From Pseudomonas paraglycinae (lineage in GTDB: Bacteria; Pseudomonadota; Gammaproteobacteria; Pseudomonadales; Pseudomonadaceae): a stretch of DNA of 64,000 nt. The translations under genes were made by a program, and so were the position numbers. This document shows positions 35,565 to 44,765 of this stretch, piece by piece (the first letter of the stretch is position 1; each line of letters opens with the position of its first letter). The notes below the pieces were generated by a model. The model ran no database searches. It had not been told where the DNA came from and saw only the letters and a program-made list of their open reading frames with translations. The stretch spans positions 1-64,000 of the forward strand of contig NZ_BQHR01000016.1 of the NCBI RefSeq assembly GCF_021601625.1, in the 5' to 3' direction.

Positions 35565-36431
35565 GGCGTCGAGCAAGGCGCGGGCATAAGCGGGGAGGGC
35601 GGAGAAGTCCCGGGCGCACAGCAACAGTTTGCGCCTGGCCCAGCCTTCATTCATCGGCAAGGTCTTGAAGGCTTGCGGCGCAGCGCGCTGAACCGCCGCC
35701 AGCGGCACGATGCCCAGACCGACACCTCGGGCCACCATGCGCATCACCCCGTCGAAGCCATCGGCGCGGATGCGGATCTGCATCCGCGAGCCGCTGTGCA
35801 GGGCCTGTTCTTCCAGATACACCGCCAGTGCGCTGTTGACGTGCAGACCAACGAAATCGTGGCGCAGGGCGTCGCTGAAACTGACTTCGGTCGCGTCAGA
35901 CAGCGGATGTTCCAGCGGCAGAATCAGCACCAGCGGATCATCGCGAAAGGCTCGGGTCTGCAAGTTGCTGGTGTCGATCGCGTCGGACACAATGCCCAGA
36001 TCTGCCGCGCCCTGACGCAAGGCGTGGGTGATGCGGGCGCTGGGCAGTTCCTGCAGATCGATGTCGAGGTTGGGATGCTCCCGCAGGAAATCCGCCAGCA
36101 CCTCTGGCAGGTACTCGCTGAGTGCCGTGGTGTTGCACAGCAACCGCACCTGACCTTTGACGCCGCGCGCGTACTCGGCCAGATCCTGTTGCAGGCGTTC
36201 CGCCTGTTGCAGCAACACCCGCGCATGTTGCGCCAGGGCTTTGCCGGCCGGCGTCGGCGTGACACCACGGCGCCCGCGCTCCAAGAACTCGGTGCCCAAC
36301 GACGCTTCCATCGCCCGGATCCGCGCACTGGCCGCCGCCAGCGAAAGATGGCTGCGCGCGGCGCCGGCGGTGATGTTGCCGCTGTCGATGATGTGCAAAT
36401 AGAGGCGCAGGTCGGTGAGGTCGAAGTGCAT
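35550..36431 (-). CDS. LysR-family regulator
   Basis: A 293-residue LysR protein with an N-terminal helix-turn-helix (LTDLRLYLHIIDSGNITAGAA, AAASARIRAMEASLGTEFLERGRRG) and a complete effector domain (VRLLCNTTALSEYLPEVLADFL through GVGLGIVPLAAV). The ATG at 36431 gives the usual short lead into the DNA-binding domain. It is divergent from the TSUP transporter gene at 36514, 82 bases away, which it probably regulates. Its last 15 bases overlap the promoter of the oxidoreductase downstream. Confidence 0.88.
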   Translation of the reverse strand: MHFDLTDLRLYLHIIDSGNITAGAARSHLSLAAASARIRAMEASLGTEFLERGRRGVTPTPAGKALAQHARVLLQQAERLQQDLAEYARGVKGQVRLLCNTTALSEYLPEVLADFLREHPNLDIDLQELPSARITHALRQGAADLGIVSDAIDTSNLQTRAFRDDPLVLILPLEHPLSDATEVSFSDALRHDFVGLHVNSALAVYLEEQALHSGSRMQIRIRADGFDGVMRMVARGVGLGIVPLAAVQRAAPQAFKTLPMNEGWARRKLLLCARDFSALPAYARALLDALTLP

Positions 36432-36513
36432 GACGCGTGGCTCTTGCTGAGAGAGAGGCTGCCTCAGTGTATGACAGATTTTCAGTTCATCCGCGCAGGC
36501 GCACAGTATCGCC

Positions 36514-37278
36514 ATGAACGCACTCGCAGATTTCTATCAAAACCTCGGTCTGGCCCTTTCATTGCTGGTAATTGCGACGTTTGTCGTTGCCGGCATGATC
36601 AAGGGCGTGATCGGTCTCGGCCTGCCTACCGTGGCCATGGGTTTGCTCGGTCTGGCTATGGCACCGTCGCAGGCTGCGGCGTTGCTGATCATTCCGGCGA
36701 CCCTCACCAACGTCTGGCAACTAGCGTTCGGCGGGCATTTGCGAGGGCTGGTGAAACGCTTGTGGCCGATGCTGCTGGCGATCTTCTTCGGCACGGCGGT
36801 CGGCACTTTGTGGATCGGCATGGCGGGCGGGCATTGGGTAGTGCGCGGGCTTGGCGCGGCGCTGTTGCTCTATGCGCTGAGTGGATTGTTCCTGCCGACG
36901 CTGAGTGTCAGTCGCCGCCATGAACCGTGGCTTGGTCCGCTTTGTGGTGTGATCACCGGCGTCATCACTTCGGCGACGGGTGTGTTCGTGATTCCCGCCG
37001 TTCCGTACATGCAGGCCCTGGGCTTGAGCCGCGATGAACTGGTGCAGGCGCTGGGCCTGTCCTTCACCGTGTCGACCCTGGCGCTAGCCGCTGGATTGCT
37101 CTGGCGCGGGTCGCTCGGCGGCGCGGAGCTGAGCGCCTCGCTGCTGGCGCTGATCCCGGCGGTGCTCGGGATGTTGCTCGGCCAATGGCTGCGTCAGCGC
37201 ATCAGTGCCGTTCTGTTCAAGCGGGTGTTCTTCATCGGTCTGGGCGCACTCGGCGCCCATCTGCTGATCAGCGGCTAG
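36514..37278 (+). CDS. TSUP-family (TauE/SafE) membrane transporter
   Basis: A 254-residue integral membrane protein with about eight hydrophobic segments and the two repeated halves of the TauE/SafE family, each opening with a glycine-rich motif (GVIGLGLPTVAMGLLGLAM; GVITGVITSATGVFVIP). Members move sulfite, sulfoacetate or other organic anions. The start lies 82 bases from the divergent LysR gene. The end overlaps the convergent ABM gene by 11 bases. Substrate unknown. Confidence 0.85.
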   Translation: MNALADFYQNLGLALSLLVIATFVVAGMIKGVIGLGLPTVAMGLLGLAMAPSQAAALLIIPATLTNVWQLAFGGHLRGLVKRLWPMLLAIFFGTAVGTLWIGMAGGHWVVRGLGAALLLYALSGLFLPTLSVSRRHEPWLGPLCGVITGVITSATGVFVIPAVPYMQALGLSRDELVQALGLSFTVSTLALAAGLLWRGSLGGAELSASLLALIPAVLGMLLGQWLRQRISAVLFKRVFFIGLGALGAHLLISG

Positions 37279-37582
37279 CGGACGAATCGCTGAGCATGTC
37301 GATCGGGCGGATATCGAAATCACGCTCCAGGTATTCCATGCGCTGAGCCAGAAACTGCTGCATGTGCGGCAGGTTCGAGTGCACGTCCAGATGCGCCTGG
37401 CTTTCCCAGATCTCGTAGAAAATGAACAGGCTCGGGTCTTCCTTGTCGCGCAGCATGTGGTACTCGATGCAGCCGGGTTCGGCGCGGCTCGGTTCGACGT
37501 AGGCGCGGAAAAACGCTTCGAAGGCCTCGGCTTTTTCCGGGCGGGTCTTGGCGTGCAGGATGAAACCCTGGCGTTCGCTCAT
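37268..37582 (-). CDS. antibiotic biosynthesis monooxygenase (ABM) domain protein
   Basis: A 104-residue small ABM-type protein, typical of dimeric ferredoxin-like proteins such as YgiN quinol monooxygenase. Seen: FILHAKTRPEKAEAFEAFFRAYVEPSRAEPGCIEYHML and FIFYEIWESQAHLDVHSNLPHMQQF. Start at 37582 chosen because GGAG lies about nine bases upstream; the ATG at 37597 lacks a site. It is divergent from the MdaB-like quinone reductase at 37786, a pairing that echoes the mdaB-ygiN pair of Escherichia coli, where both act on quinones. Confidence 0.85.
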   Translation of the reverse strand: MSERQGFILHAKTRPEKAEAFEAFFRAYVEPSRAEPGCIEYHMLRDKEDPSLFIFYEIWESQAHLDVHSNLPHMQQFLAQRMEYLERDFDIRPIDMLSDSSASR

Positions 37583-37785
37583 CGCAAAAAACTCCATTCA
37601 GATTCAGATGGCGGCCAATCCTACGGCAACAATCGGCATTCGATTCGTGCGTTTTACTCAAATGAATTTTGCGCAACCGTTGCTTATTCCGCGCGAGGCG
37701 GATCGCTAATCTGCCGCCATTCAATTTTTCCCCTTCTCCATCCAGCGCTCTGCGCTGCGTATCGGAATCCGATCGAGGCTCTCCC

Positions 37786-38376
37786 ATGAAAAAAGTGCTG
37801 TTGCTCAATGGCGGTAAAAAATTCGCCCACTCCGACGGTCGTTACAACACCACCCTGCACGAAGCGGCGTTGAGCGTGCTGGATCGCGGCGGGGTCGACG
37901 TCAAGACCACCTTCATCGACGAGGGCTACGACGTCGCCGAAGAGGTCGCGAAATTCCTCTGGGCCGACGTGATCATTTATCAGATGCCGGGCTGGTGGAT
38001 GGGCGCACCGTGGACCGTGAAAAAGTACATCGACGAAGTCTTCACCGAAGGCCACGGCAGTCTCTACGCCAGCGACGGCCGCACCCGTTCGGATGCTTCG
38101 CAGAAGTACGGCAGCGGCGGTCTGATCCACGGCAAGCAGTACATGCTGTCGCTGACCTGGAACGCACCGCAACAGGCGTTCGATGACCCGACCGACTTCT
38201 TCGAAGCCAAAGGCGTGGACGCGGTGTACTTCCCGTTCCACAAGGCCAACGAGTTCCTCGGCATGACCGGCCTGCCGACCTTCCTCTGTGTGGACGTGAT
38301 GAAACGCCCGAACATCGAAGCGGATGTGGCGCGTTACGAGCAGCATCTGAGCGAGGTGTTTGGCCTCAAGGCCTGA
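37786..38376 (+). CDS. NAD(P)H quinone oxidoreductase, MdaB-like
   Basis: A 196-residue flavodoxin-fold protein close to MdaB: KKVLLLNGGKKFAHSDGRYN at the N-terminus, VIIYQMPGWWMGAPWTVKKYIDEVFTEGHG in the middle, and SLTWNAPQQAFDDP with FPFHKANEFLGMTGLPTF. MdaB reduces quinones by two electrons and protects against oxidative stress. The ATG at 37786 was chosen because the family begins with this lysine-rich strand. A LysR gene follows in the same direction 60 bases later and may be its regulator. Confidence 0.88.
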   Translation: MKKVLLLNGGKKFAHSDGRYNTTLHEAALSVLDRGGVDVKTTFIDEGYDVAEEVAKFLWADVIIYQMPGWWMGAPWTVKKYIDEVFTEGHGSLYASDGRTRSDASQKYGSGGLIHGKQYMLSLTWNAPQQAFDDPTDFFEAKGVDAVYFPFHKANEFLGMTGLPTFLCVDVMKRPNIEADVARYEQHLSEVFGLKA

Positions 38377-38436
38377 CGCTCGGCTACTATCGAAGGCCTG
38401 AGCTTGCGCAGCAGGCCTTTCGATTCGAGGACACCC

Positions 38437-39348
38437 GTGAAAGCCAGATCCGATGAGTTGCAGATTTTCGTCTGCGTGATCGAATGCGGTTCGATCTCCG
38501 CCGCCGCCGAGCAGGTCGGACAGACGCCGTCGGCGGTCAGCCGCACGCTGTCGCGGCTGGAAGCCAAGCTCGACACCACGCTGATCAACCGCACCACACG
38601 GCGCATGGACCTGACCGAGGAGGGCAAGTATTTCTTCGAACAGGCCAAGCTGATCCTCGACCAGATGGATCAACTCGAAGAGCGCCTCTCTTCACGTCAG
38701 CAGACGCCATCAGGACGGCTGCGCATCAACGCCGCGTCGCCGTTCATGCTCCACGCCGTCGTGCCGTACATCGACGAATTCCGCCGGCTGTACCCGGACA
38801 TCCAGCTCGAACTCAACAGCAATGACCTGATCATTGACCTGCTGGAACAAAGCACCGACGTCGCCATCCGTATCGGCACCCTCGCCGATTCGACGTTGCA
38901 TGCCCGCTCGCTGGGCTGCAGTCCGCTGTTGATCGTCGCCAGTCCTGAGTATCTGGAAAAACATGGCGCACCGCTCCAGGTGGCCGATCTCAGCGAACAC
39001 ACCTTGCTCGGCTTCACCCAGAACGAAGGCCTCAACCAGTGGCCGCTGCGTTACGTGCACGGCGACCGCTGGCCGATCACTCCGGCGATCAGCGCCTCCA
39101 GCGGCGAGACGGTTCGCCATCTGGCGCTGGAAGGCCAGGGCATCGCCTGCCTCTCGCATTTCATGACCATCGACGACATTCGCGCAGGTCGCCTCAAGGT
39201 GTTGCTGGCGGAATTCAACAGCGGTTATCGCCAGCCGATCAACGCGGTGTACTACCGCAACTCGCAGTTGGCGCTGCGCATTCAGTGTTTCCTCGACTTC
39301 ATCCAGAGCAAACTCGCGGCTTACGCCAGCGCCGATTTCAAAGGCTGA
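38437..39348 (+). CDS. LysR-family regulator
   Basis: A 303-residue LysR protein of the CrgA-like subgroup: helix-turn-helix SDELQIFVCVIECGSISAAAEQVGQTPSAVSRTLSRLEAKLDTTLINR and a full effector domain (GRLRINAASPFMLHAVVPYIDEFRRLYPDIQLEL). Translation starts at GTG 38437, five bases after GAGGA; an upstream in-frame start lacks a site. It follows the MdaB-like gene and precedes an epimerase-like gene. Confidence 0.88.
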   Translation: MKARSDELQIFVCVIECGSISAAAEQVGQTPSAVSRTLSRLEAKLDTTLINRTTRRMDLTEEGKYFFEQAKLILDQMDQLEERLSSRQQTPSGRLRINAASPFMLHAVVPYIDEFRRLYPDIQLELNSNDLIIDLLEQSTDVAIRIGTLADSTLHARSLGCSPLLIVASPEYLEKHGAPLQVADLSEHTLLGFTQNEGLNQWPLRYVHGDRWPITPAISASSGETVRHLALEGQGIACLSHFMTIDDIRAGRLKVLLAEFNSGYRQPINAVYYRNSQLALRIQCFLDFIQSKLAAYASADFKG

Positions 39349-39451
39349 TTCGTGACCCCTGCGCAACAGTGATTTGGTTGTGGGCGGGTTTTTCCACCGG
39401 GCTCGGCGGTCGATACTCGTTGCATCACTTACTCACGCAGGGAGTTTCTCC

Positions 39452-40345
39452 ATGAACGTATTCGTCACCGGCGCTGCCGGTTTTATCGGCGGCTCCATCG
39501 CCACCGGCCTGGTCCAGGCCGGCCACACCGTCACCGGTCTGGTGCGCAGCGCTGAACAGGCCAATGAACTGAAAGCACTGGGCATCACCCCGGTCATCGG
39601 CACCCTCGACGACCAAGCGCTGCTGGCCGAACAGGCCCGCGCCGCCGACGCCGTGATCAACGCCGCCAGCAGCGACCATCGCGGCGCGGTCGAAGCCTTG
39701 CTCGATGCCCTGCGCGGCTCGAACAAAGTATTCCTGCACACCAGCGGTTCGAGCATCGTCGGCGATGCGTCCGGCGGCAAATCCAGCGACGTCATCTACT
39801 TCGAAGACAACCTGCCGGAGCCGACCGTCGACAAGGCCGCACGCGTGGCCATCGACAATCTGATCCTCGCCGCAGCGAAGGACGGCGTGAACTCGGCCGT
39901 CATCTGCAACACCCTGATCTACGGCCACAGCCTGGGCGTCAATCGCGACAGCGTGCAACTGCCGCGCCTGCTCAAACAGGCACGCAAAAGCGGCGTGGTG
40001 CGTCACGTCGGCGCCGGCCGGAACATCTGGTCCAACGTGCACATCGAAGACGTGGTGTCGTTGTACCTGCTGGCCCTGACCAAAAACGTCCCGGGCACCT
40101 TCTACTTCGTCGAAAGCGGCGAAGCGTCGTTCATCGACATGACCACCGCCATGGCCCAGGCCCTGAACCTCGGCGAGCCACAGGACTGGCCACTGAAAGA
40201 CGCCGAAGCCGAGTGGGGTTACGAAATGGCCAACTACGGCCTCGGCTCCAACAGTCGCGTCCGCGGCAAACACGCCCGCGAGCTGCTGGGTTGGGCGCCG
40301 AAGCGTACTTCGGTGGTTGAATGGATTCGTAACGAAATGGTGTGA
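39452..40345 (+). CDS. NAD-dependent epimerase/dehydratase family protein
   Basis: A 297-residue extended short-chain dehydrogenase with the N-terminal FVTGAAGFIGGSIATGLVQAGH nucleotide motif, a short LHTSGSSIVGD region and NTLIYGHSLG. The classical YxxxK pair is not clear, so it may be an atypical member, closer to NmrA-like or dihydroflavonol-reductase-like proteins than to sugar epimerases. GGGAG precedes the ATG at 39452. It is transcribed with the LysR gene upstream and ends at a good terminator. Confidence 0.75.
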   Translation: MNVFVTGAAGFIGGSIATGLVQAGHTVTGLVRSAEQANELKALGITPVIGTLDDQALLAEQARAADAVINAASSDHRGAVEALLDALRGSNKVFLHTSGSSIVGDASGGKSSDVIYFEDNLPEPTVDKAARVAIDNLILAAAKDGVNSAVICNTLIYGHSLGVNRDSVQLPRLLKQARKSGVVRHVGAGRNIWSNVHIEDVVSLYLLALTKNVPGTFYFVESGEASFIDMTTAMAQALNLGEPQDWPLKDAEAEWGYEMANYGLGSNSRVRGKHARELLGWAPKRTSVVEWIRNEMV

Positions 40346-40376
40346 GTTCACGCTGAAAAGGTGACGTTCCCGAGAC

Positions 40377-40414
40377 CGGTGGAAGCAAGCTTGCTTGTTT
40401 TCACCGTTTTTTTT
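40377..40414 (+). terminator. terminator after the epimerase-like gene
   Basis: CGGTGGAAGCAAGC pairs with the following GCTTGCTTGTTTTCACCG and is followed by eight T residues. Confidence 0.8.
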
Positions 40415-40594
40415 GTGCCCGAGGATTATGAAAATCCCACCCTTCGATTTTCATTATTCGCGACAAGACATATCCAAAAACGACAACCCTTATCCCTCCA
40501 CGAAAATAACTTTCACGGCGTTTGAAAACTCGATCTCGAAATGATTTATGAGTTTCACAACCCATTCGAACGTGACCCTTTCGAGGAGTACCGC

Positions 40595-41944
40595 ATGACA
40601 CCGTCCTTCGGCTATTGGCTGCTGGTGTACGCCGCCGTTGCCATCATCGCCCTGATCGTTCTGATCGCCCGTTACCGGCTCAATCCGTTCATTGTCATCA
40701 CCCTGATTTCCATTGGCCTCGCGCTGGTGGCGGGGATGCCGCCGTCCGGCGTGGTGGGGGCGTACGAGGCCGGGGTGGGCAAGACGCTGGGGCACATTGC
40801 GCTGGTGGTGGCGCTGGGGACGATGCTCGGCAAGATGATGGCCGAGTCCGGCGGGGCCGAGCAGATGGCGCGCACGCTGATCGAGCGCTTTGGCGAGAAG
40901 AACGCGCATTGGGCGATGGTGTGCATCGCGTTTCTGGTGGGGCTCCCGCTGTTTTTCGAAGTCGGTTTCGTGTTGCTGGTGCCGATTGCCTTTACCGTGG
41001 CGCGGCGGGTCGGCGTGTCGATTCTGATGGTCGGTTTGCCGATGGTCGCCGGTCTGTCGGTGGTGCATGCGCTGGTGCCGCCGCACCCGGCGGCGATGCT
41101 GGCGGTGCAGGCTTATCAGGCGTCGGTCGGGCAGACTTTGCTGTACGCAATTGCCATCGGCATTCCGACGGCGATCATTGCCGGCCCCCTGTACGCCAAA
41201 TTTATCGTGCCGCGCATTCAGTTGCCGGCGGATAACCCGCTGGAAAAACAATTCCTCGAACGCGAACCCCGCGACAGCCTGCCGGGTTTCGGCATCACCA
41301 TGGCGACCATTCTGTTGCCGGTGGTGCTGATGCTGATCGGTGGCTGGGCCAACCTGATTTCCACCCCGGGCAGCGCTTTCAACCAGTTCCTGTTGTTCAT
41401 CGGCAACTCGGTGATCGCGCTGTTGCTGGCGACGCTGTTGAGTTTCTGGACCCTCGGCATTGCCCAGGGTTTCAACCGGGAATCGATCCTCAAATTCACC
41501 AACGAGTGCCTGGCACCGACCGCCAGCATCACCCTGCTGGTGGGCGCCGGCGGCGGTCTGAACCGGATTCTGGTGGACGCCGGCGTCACCGATCAGATCG
41601 TCGGCCTGGCTCACGAATTTCACCTGTCGCCGCTGATCATGGGCTGGCTGTTCGCCGCGTTGATGCGCATCGCCACCGGTTCGGCCACGGTCGCGATGAC
41701 CACGGCTTCCGGCGTGGTCGCGCCCGTGGCCATCGGTCTGGGTTATCCACACCCGGAATTGCTGGTGCTGGCGACCGGCGCGGGCTCGGTTATCTTTTCC
41801 CACGTCAACGACGGCGGCTTCTGGTTGATCAAGGAATACTTCAACATGACCGTGGCCCAGACGTTCAATACCTGGACGGTGCTGGAAACCCTGATCTCGG
41901 TTGTCGCTTTCGCCCTGACCGTCGGTCTTTCTTACCTGCTGTAG
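40595..41944 (+). CDS. GntP-family (gluconate:H+ symporter type) permease
   Basis: A 449-residue membrane protein with about 12 hydrophobic segments. Signatures of the GntP family are VGKTLGHIALVVALGTMLGKMMAESGGAEQMA, VPPHPAAMLA, and SATVAMTTASGVVAP with FSHVNDGGFWLIKEYF. The start at 40595 follows GAGGAG; the frame extends upstream without a site. The family also carries D-serine and other small acids. Because the next genes are an RpiR regulator and a D-aminoacylase, a D-amino acid or N-acyl derivative is a better guess than gluconate. Confidence 0.9.
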   Translation: MTPSFGYWLLVYAAVAIIALIVLIARYRLNPFIVITLISIGLALVAGMPPSGVVGAYEAGVGKTLGHIALVVALGTMLGKMMAESGGAEQMARTLIERFGEKNAHWAMVCIAFLVGLPLFFEVGFVLLVPIAFTVARRVGVSILMVGLPMVAGLSVVHALVPPHPAAMLAVQAYQASVGQTLLYAIAIGIPTAIIAGPLYAKFIVPRIQLPADNPLEKQFLEREPRDSLPGFGITMATILLPVVLMLIGGWANLISTPGSAFNQFLLFIGNSVIALLLATLLSFWTLGIAQGFNRESILKFTNECLAPTASITLLVGAGGGLNRILVDAGVTDQIVGLAHEFHLSPLIMGWLFAALMRIATGSATVAMTTASGVVAPVAIGLGYPHPELLVLATGAGSVIFSHVNDGGFWLIKEYFNMTVAQTFNTWTVLETLISVVAFALTVGLSYLL

Positions 41945-41959
41945 TCGGAGCTTTCCGCC

Positions 41960-42820
41960 ATGGACATCCTTTATCAGATCCGCGCCCGTCAGGATTCCTT
42001 CAGCGCCGGTGAAGGACGCATCGCCCGTCTGATGCTCGACGACGTAGGATTTGCCGCCTCCGCCAGCCTCGAAGAGCTGGCGCAGCGGGCCGAAGTCAGC
42101 ACCGCCACGCTGTCGCGCTTTGCCCGCACGGTCGGTTGCCGCGACTTGCGCGACCTGCGCCTGCAACTGGCCCAGGCCAGTGGTGTTGGCAGCCGTTTCC
42201 TCGACCCGGCGGGCACGCCCGAGCAGTCGGCGTTTTACGGGCAGATCGTCGGCGATATCGAAACCACCCTGCGCCAGCATCTGGCGGCGTTCGATGAATC
42301 GCGCTTCGCCGATGCGGTGAAACTGCTGGGCCAGGCGCGGATGATTCACGCCTTCGGCATCGGCGGTTGCTCGACCCTGTGCAGCGATGAGTTGCAAGTG
42401 CGGCTGGTGCGCCTCGGCTACCCGATTGCGGTGTGCCACGACGCGGTGATGATGCGCGTCACCGCCGCCAGCCTCAGCGCCGAGCAGGTGGTGATCGTCT
42501 GTTCGCTGACCGGCATCACCCCGGAGTTGCTGGAGACCGTAGCGCTCGCGCGCAACTACGGCGCCCGGATTCTCGCCATCACCCGCGCCGACTCGCCGCT
42601 GGCGGAACTGGCCGATATCGTCCTGCCGCTGCAAGGCGCCGAGACCTCGTTCATCTACAAACCGACGGCGGCGCGCTACGGCATGCTGCTCGCCATCGAC
42701 GTGCTGGCCACCGAGCTGGCGCTGGCCAATCCTGAAGACAATCAAGAACGTCTGCGGCGGATCAAACTCGCCCTCGACGAATACCGTGGCGGCGACGATC
42801 ACCTGCCGCTGGGAGACTGA
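41960..42820 (+). CDS. RpiR/MurR-family regulator
   Basis: A 286-residue protein with the N-terminal RpiR helix-turn-helix (ASLEELAQRAEVSTATLSRFARTVGCRDLRDLRLQLAQ) and a C-terminal SIS domain (IHAFGIGGCSTLCSDELQVRLVRLG; VVIVCSLTGITPELLETVALARNYGARILAITR) that normally binds a phosphosugar-like ligand. It lies 15 bases after the permease and one base before the D-aminoacylase, so the three form an operon, presumably self-regulated. Confidence 0.9.
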   Translation: MDILYQIRARQDSFSAGEGRIARLMLDDVGFAASASLEELAQRAEVSTATLSRFARTVGCRDLRDLRLQLAQASGVGSRFLDPAGTPEQSAFYGQIVGDIETTLRQHLAAFDESRFADAVKLLGQARMIHAFGIGGCSTLCSDELQVRLVRLGYPIAVCHDAVMMRVTAASLSAEQVVIVCSLTGITPELLETVALARNYGARILAITRADSPLAELADIVLPLQGAETSFIYKPTAARYGMLLAIDVLATELALANPEDNQERLRRIKLALDEYRGGDDHLPLGD

Positions 42821-42821
42821 C

Positions 42822-44279
42822 ATGCTGTACGACACCCTGATTCGCAACGCCCTGGTCATCGACGGCAGCAACAGCCCCGGTTACGCCGCCGACGTGGCGA
42901 TCCTCGCTGGCCGCATCGCGCGCATTGGCGACTTGGGCGATGCCCGCGCCACCGATGAAATCGACGCCGCTGGCCGTGTGCTGGCGCCAGGTTTCATCGA
43001 CGTGCACACCCACGACGACACCGTGGTGATCCGCCAGCCGCAGATGCTGCCCAAGCTCAGCCAGGGCGTGACCACAGTGATTGTCGGTAACTGCGGGATC
43101 AGTGCGGCGCCGGTCAGTTTGCGCGGCGATCCGCCGGATCCGATGAACCTGCTCGGCTCGGCGGCGGCGTTCGTCTATCCGCGTTTCAGCGACTACCGCG
43201 CAGCGGTGGAAGCGGCCAACACCACGTTGAACGTGGCGGCGCTGGTCGGGCATACGGCGCTGCGCAGCAATCATCTTGATGATCTGTTCCGCACCGCGAC
43301 CGACGCTGAAATCAGCGCGATGCGCGAGCAGTTGCGTGAAAGCCTGGAGGCGGGCGCCCTCGGTTTATCCACAGGGCTGGCGTATGCGAGTGCGTTTTCG
43401 GCATCCACCGATGAAGTCATGCAACTGACTGAAGAACTGAAAGCATTCGGCGCCGTGTACACCACCCACCTGCGCAGTGAATTCGAACCGGTGCTGGAAG
43501 CAATGGACGAGGCCTTCCGCATCGGCCGCCATGCTCAATCGCCGGTAATCATTTCCCACCTCAAATGCGCCGGTGCCGGTAACTGGGGCCGCAGTCCGCA
43601 GGTGCTCGCCTCGCTGGAAGAGGCGGCGAAAACCCACCCGGTCGGCTGCGATTGCTACCCGTATGCGGCGAGTTCTTCGACCCTGGATCTGAAGCAGGTC
43701 ACCGACGCCCACCGCATCACCATCACCTGGTCGACGCCGCATCCGGAAATGGGCGGTCGCGACCTGATGGACATCGCCGCCGAATGGAACCTGTCATTGC
43801 TCGACGCCGCCAAACGCCTGCAACCGGCGGGCGCGGTGTATTACGGGATGGACGAGAACGATGTGCGCCGGATCCTCGCCCATCCGCTGTCGATGGTCGG
43901 CTCCGATGGTCTGCCGGAAGACCCGTTCCCGCACCCGCGTTTGTGGGGTGCTTTCCCACGGGTGCTCGGACATTTCAGTCGTGATGTCGGCCTGTTTCCG
44001 CTGCACACCGCCGTGCACAAGATGACCGGTCTGTCGGCGGCGCGTTTCGGCTTGAAGGAAAGGGGCGAGATTCGTGAAGGGCACTGGGCGGATCTGGTGT
44101 TGTTCGATCCGGAGACCGTGCGTGACGTGGCGGACTTCAACGACCCGCAACGTGCCGCCCAAGGCATTGATGGCGTGTGGATCAATGGCGTGTTGAGTTA
44201 CCGCGACGGTCAGGCCAATGGCCAAAGACCAGGGCGTTTCCTGGCGCGCCAGGGCGATCTGCGCGACGGCTTTCGTTGA
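42822..44279 (+). CDS. N-acyl-D-amino-acid deacylase (D-aminoacylase)
   Basis: A 485-residue amidohydrolase-superfamily enzyme releasing D-amino acids from N-acyl-D-amino acids. Metal-binding and family motifs: PGFIDVHTHDD, GVTTVIVGNCGISAAPV (bridging Cys), TTHLRSE, ISHLKCAG and MVGSDGLPEDPFPHPR with the catalytic Asp. GGGAG lies directly upstream and the ATG sits one base after the regulator stop. It acts with the permease (uptake) and RpiR protein (control) in use of D-amino acid derivatives. Confidence 0.92.
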   Translation: MLYDTLIRNALVIDGSNSPGYAADVAILAGRIARIGDLGDARATDEIDAAGRVLAPGFIDVHTHDDTVVIRQPQMLPKLSQGVTTVIVGNCGISAAPVSLRGDPPDPMNLLGSAAAFVYPRFSDYRAAVEAANTTLNVAALVGHTALRSNHLDDLFRTATDAEISAMREQLRESLEAGALGLSTGLAYASAFSASTDEVMQLTEELKAFGAVYTTHLRSEFEPVLEAMDEAFRIGRHAQSPVIISHLKCAGAGNWGRSPQVLASLEEAAKTHPVGCDCYPYAASSSTLDLKQVTDAHRITITWSTPHPEMGGRDLMDIAAEWNLSLLDAAKRLQPAGAVYYGMDENDVRRILAHPLSMVGSDGLPEDPFPHPRLWGAFPRVLGHFSRDVGLFPLHTAVHKMTGLSAARFGLKERGEIREGHWADLVLFDPETVRDVADFNDPQRAAQGIDGVWINGVLSYRDGQANGQRPGRFLARQGDLRDGFR

Positions 44280-44396
44280 ATTTTGCTGACTGCGTCACGG
44301 TGATGGCACATTGCAATTAAAGAAAGCCATCACCAAGCCGAATTGCTGACATCCACCCCGGCTACACTCTGGGGCCAATCAGTCAGGGAGCAACCC

Positions 44397-44765
44397 ATGA
44401 GCTTCGGCAAAACCACCCCGATCCTGCGGATTTTCGATGAAGCCAAGGCCGTGGAATTCTACGTCGACTTCCTCGGCTTCAAGATCGATTGGCAGCATCG
44501 TTTCGAACCCGGTTTCCCGTTGTACCTGCAAGTCTCGCGCGGCGAGTGCGTGCTGCATTTGTCCGAACATCACGGCGATGCAACACCGGGTTCGGCCCTG
44601 CGGATCGAGACCGATGAGCTGGAGGCGTTCCAACAGCAGTTGGTCGCCAAGAACTACAAGTTCTCGCACCCGGGCATTCAGGCCATGCCATGGGGCAGCC
44701 AGGACATGACCATCGCCGATCCGTTCGGCAATCGTCTGGTGTTCACCAACGCGATCAGCCTCTAG
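44397..44765 (+). CDS. glyoxalase/bleomycin-resistance fold protein
   Basis: A 122-residue vicinal-oxygen-chelate protein: TPILRIFDEAKAVEFYVDFLGFKIDWQHRF, LYLQVSRGECVLHLSEHHGDATPG and the closing MTIADPFGNRLVF. The fold matches bleomycin-binding proteins and glyoxalase-like enzymes. AGGGAG precedes the ATG. Its TAG stop shares bases with the stop of the convergent AraC gene (44762-44765). Function unknown. Confidence 0.85.
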   Translation: MSFGKTTPILRIFDEAKAVEFYVDFLGFKIDWQHRFEPGFPLYLQVSRGECVLHLSEHHGDATPGSALRIETDELEAFQQQLVAKNYKFSHPGIQAMPWGSQDMTIADPFGNRLVFTNAISL

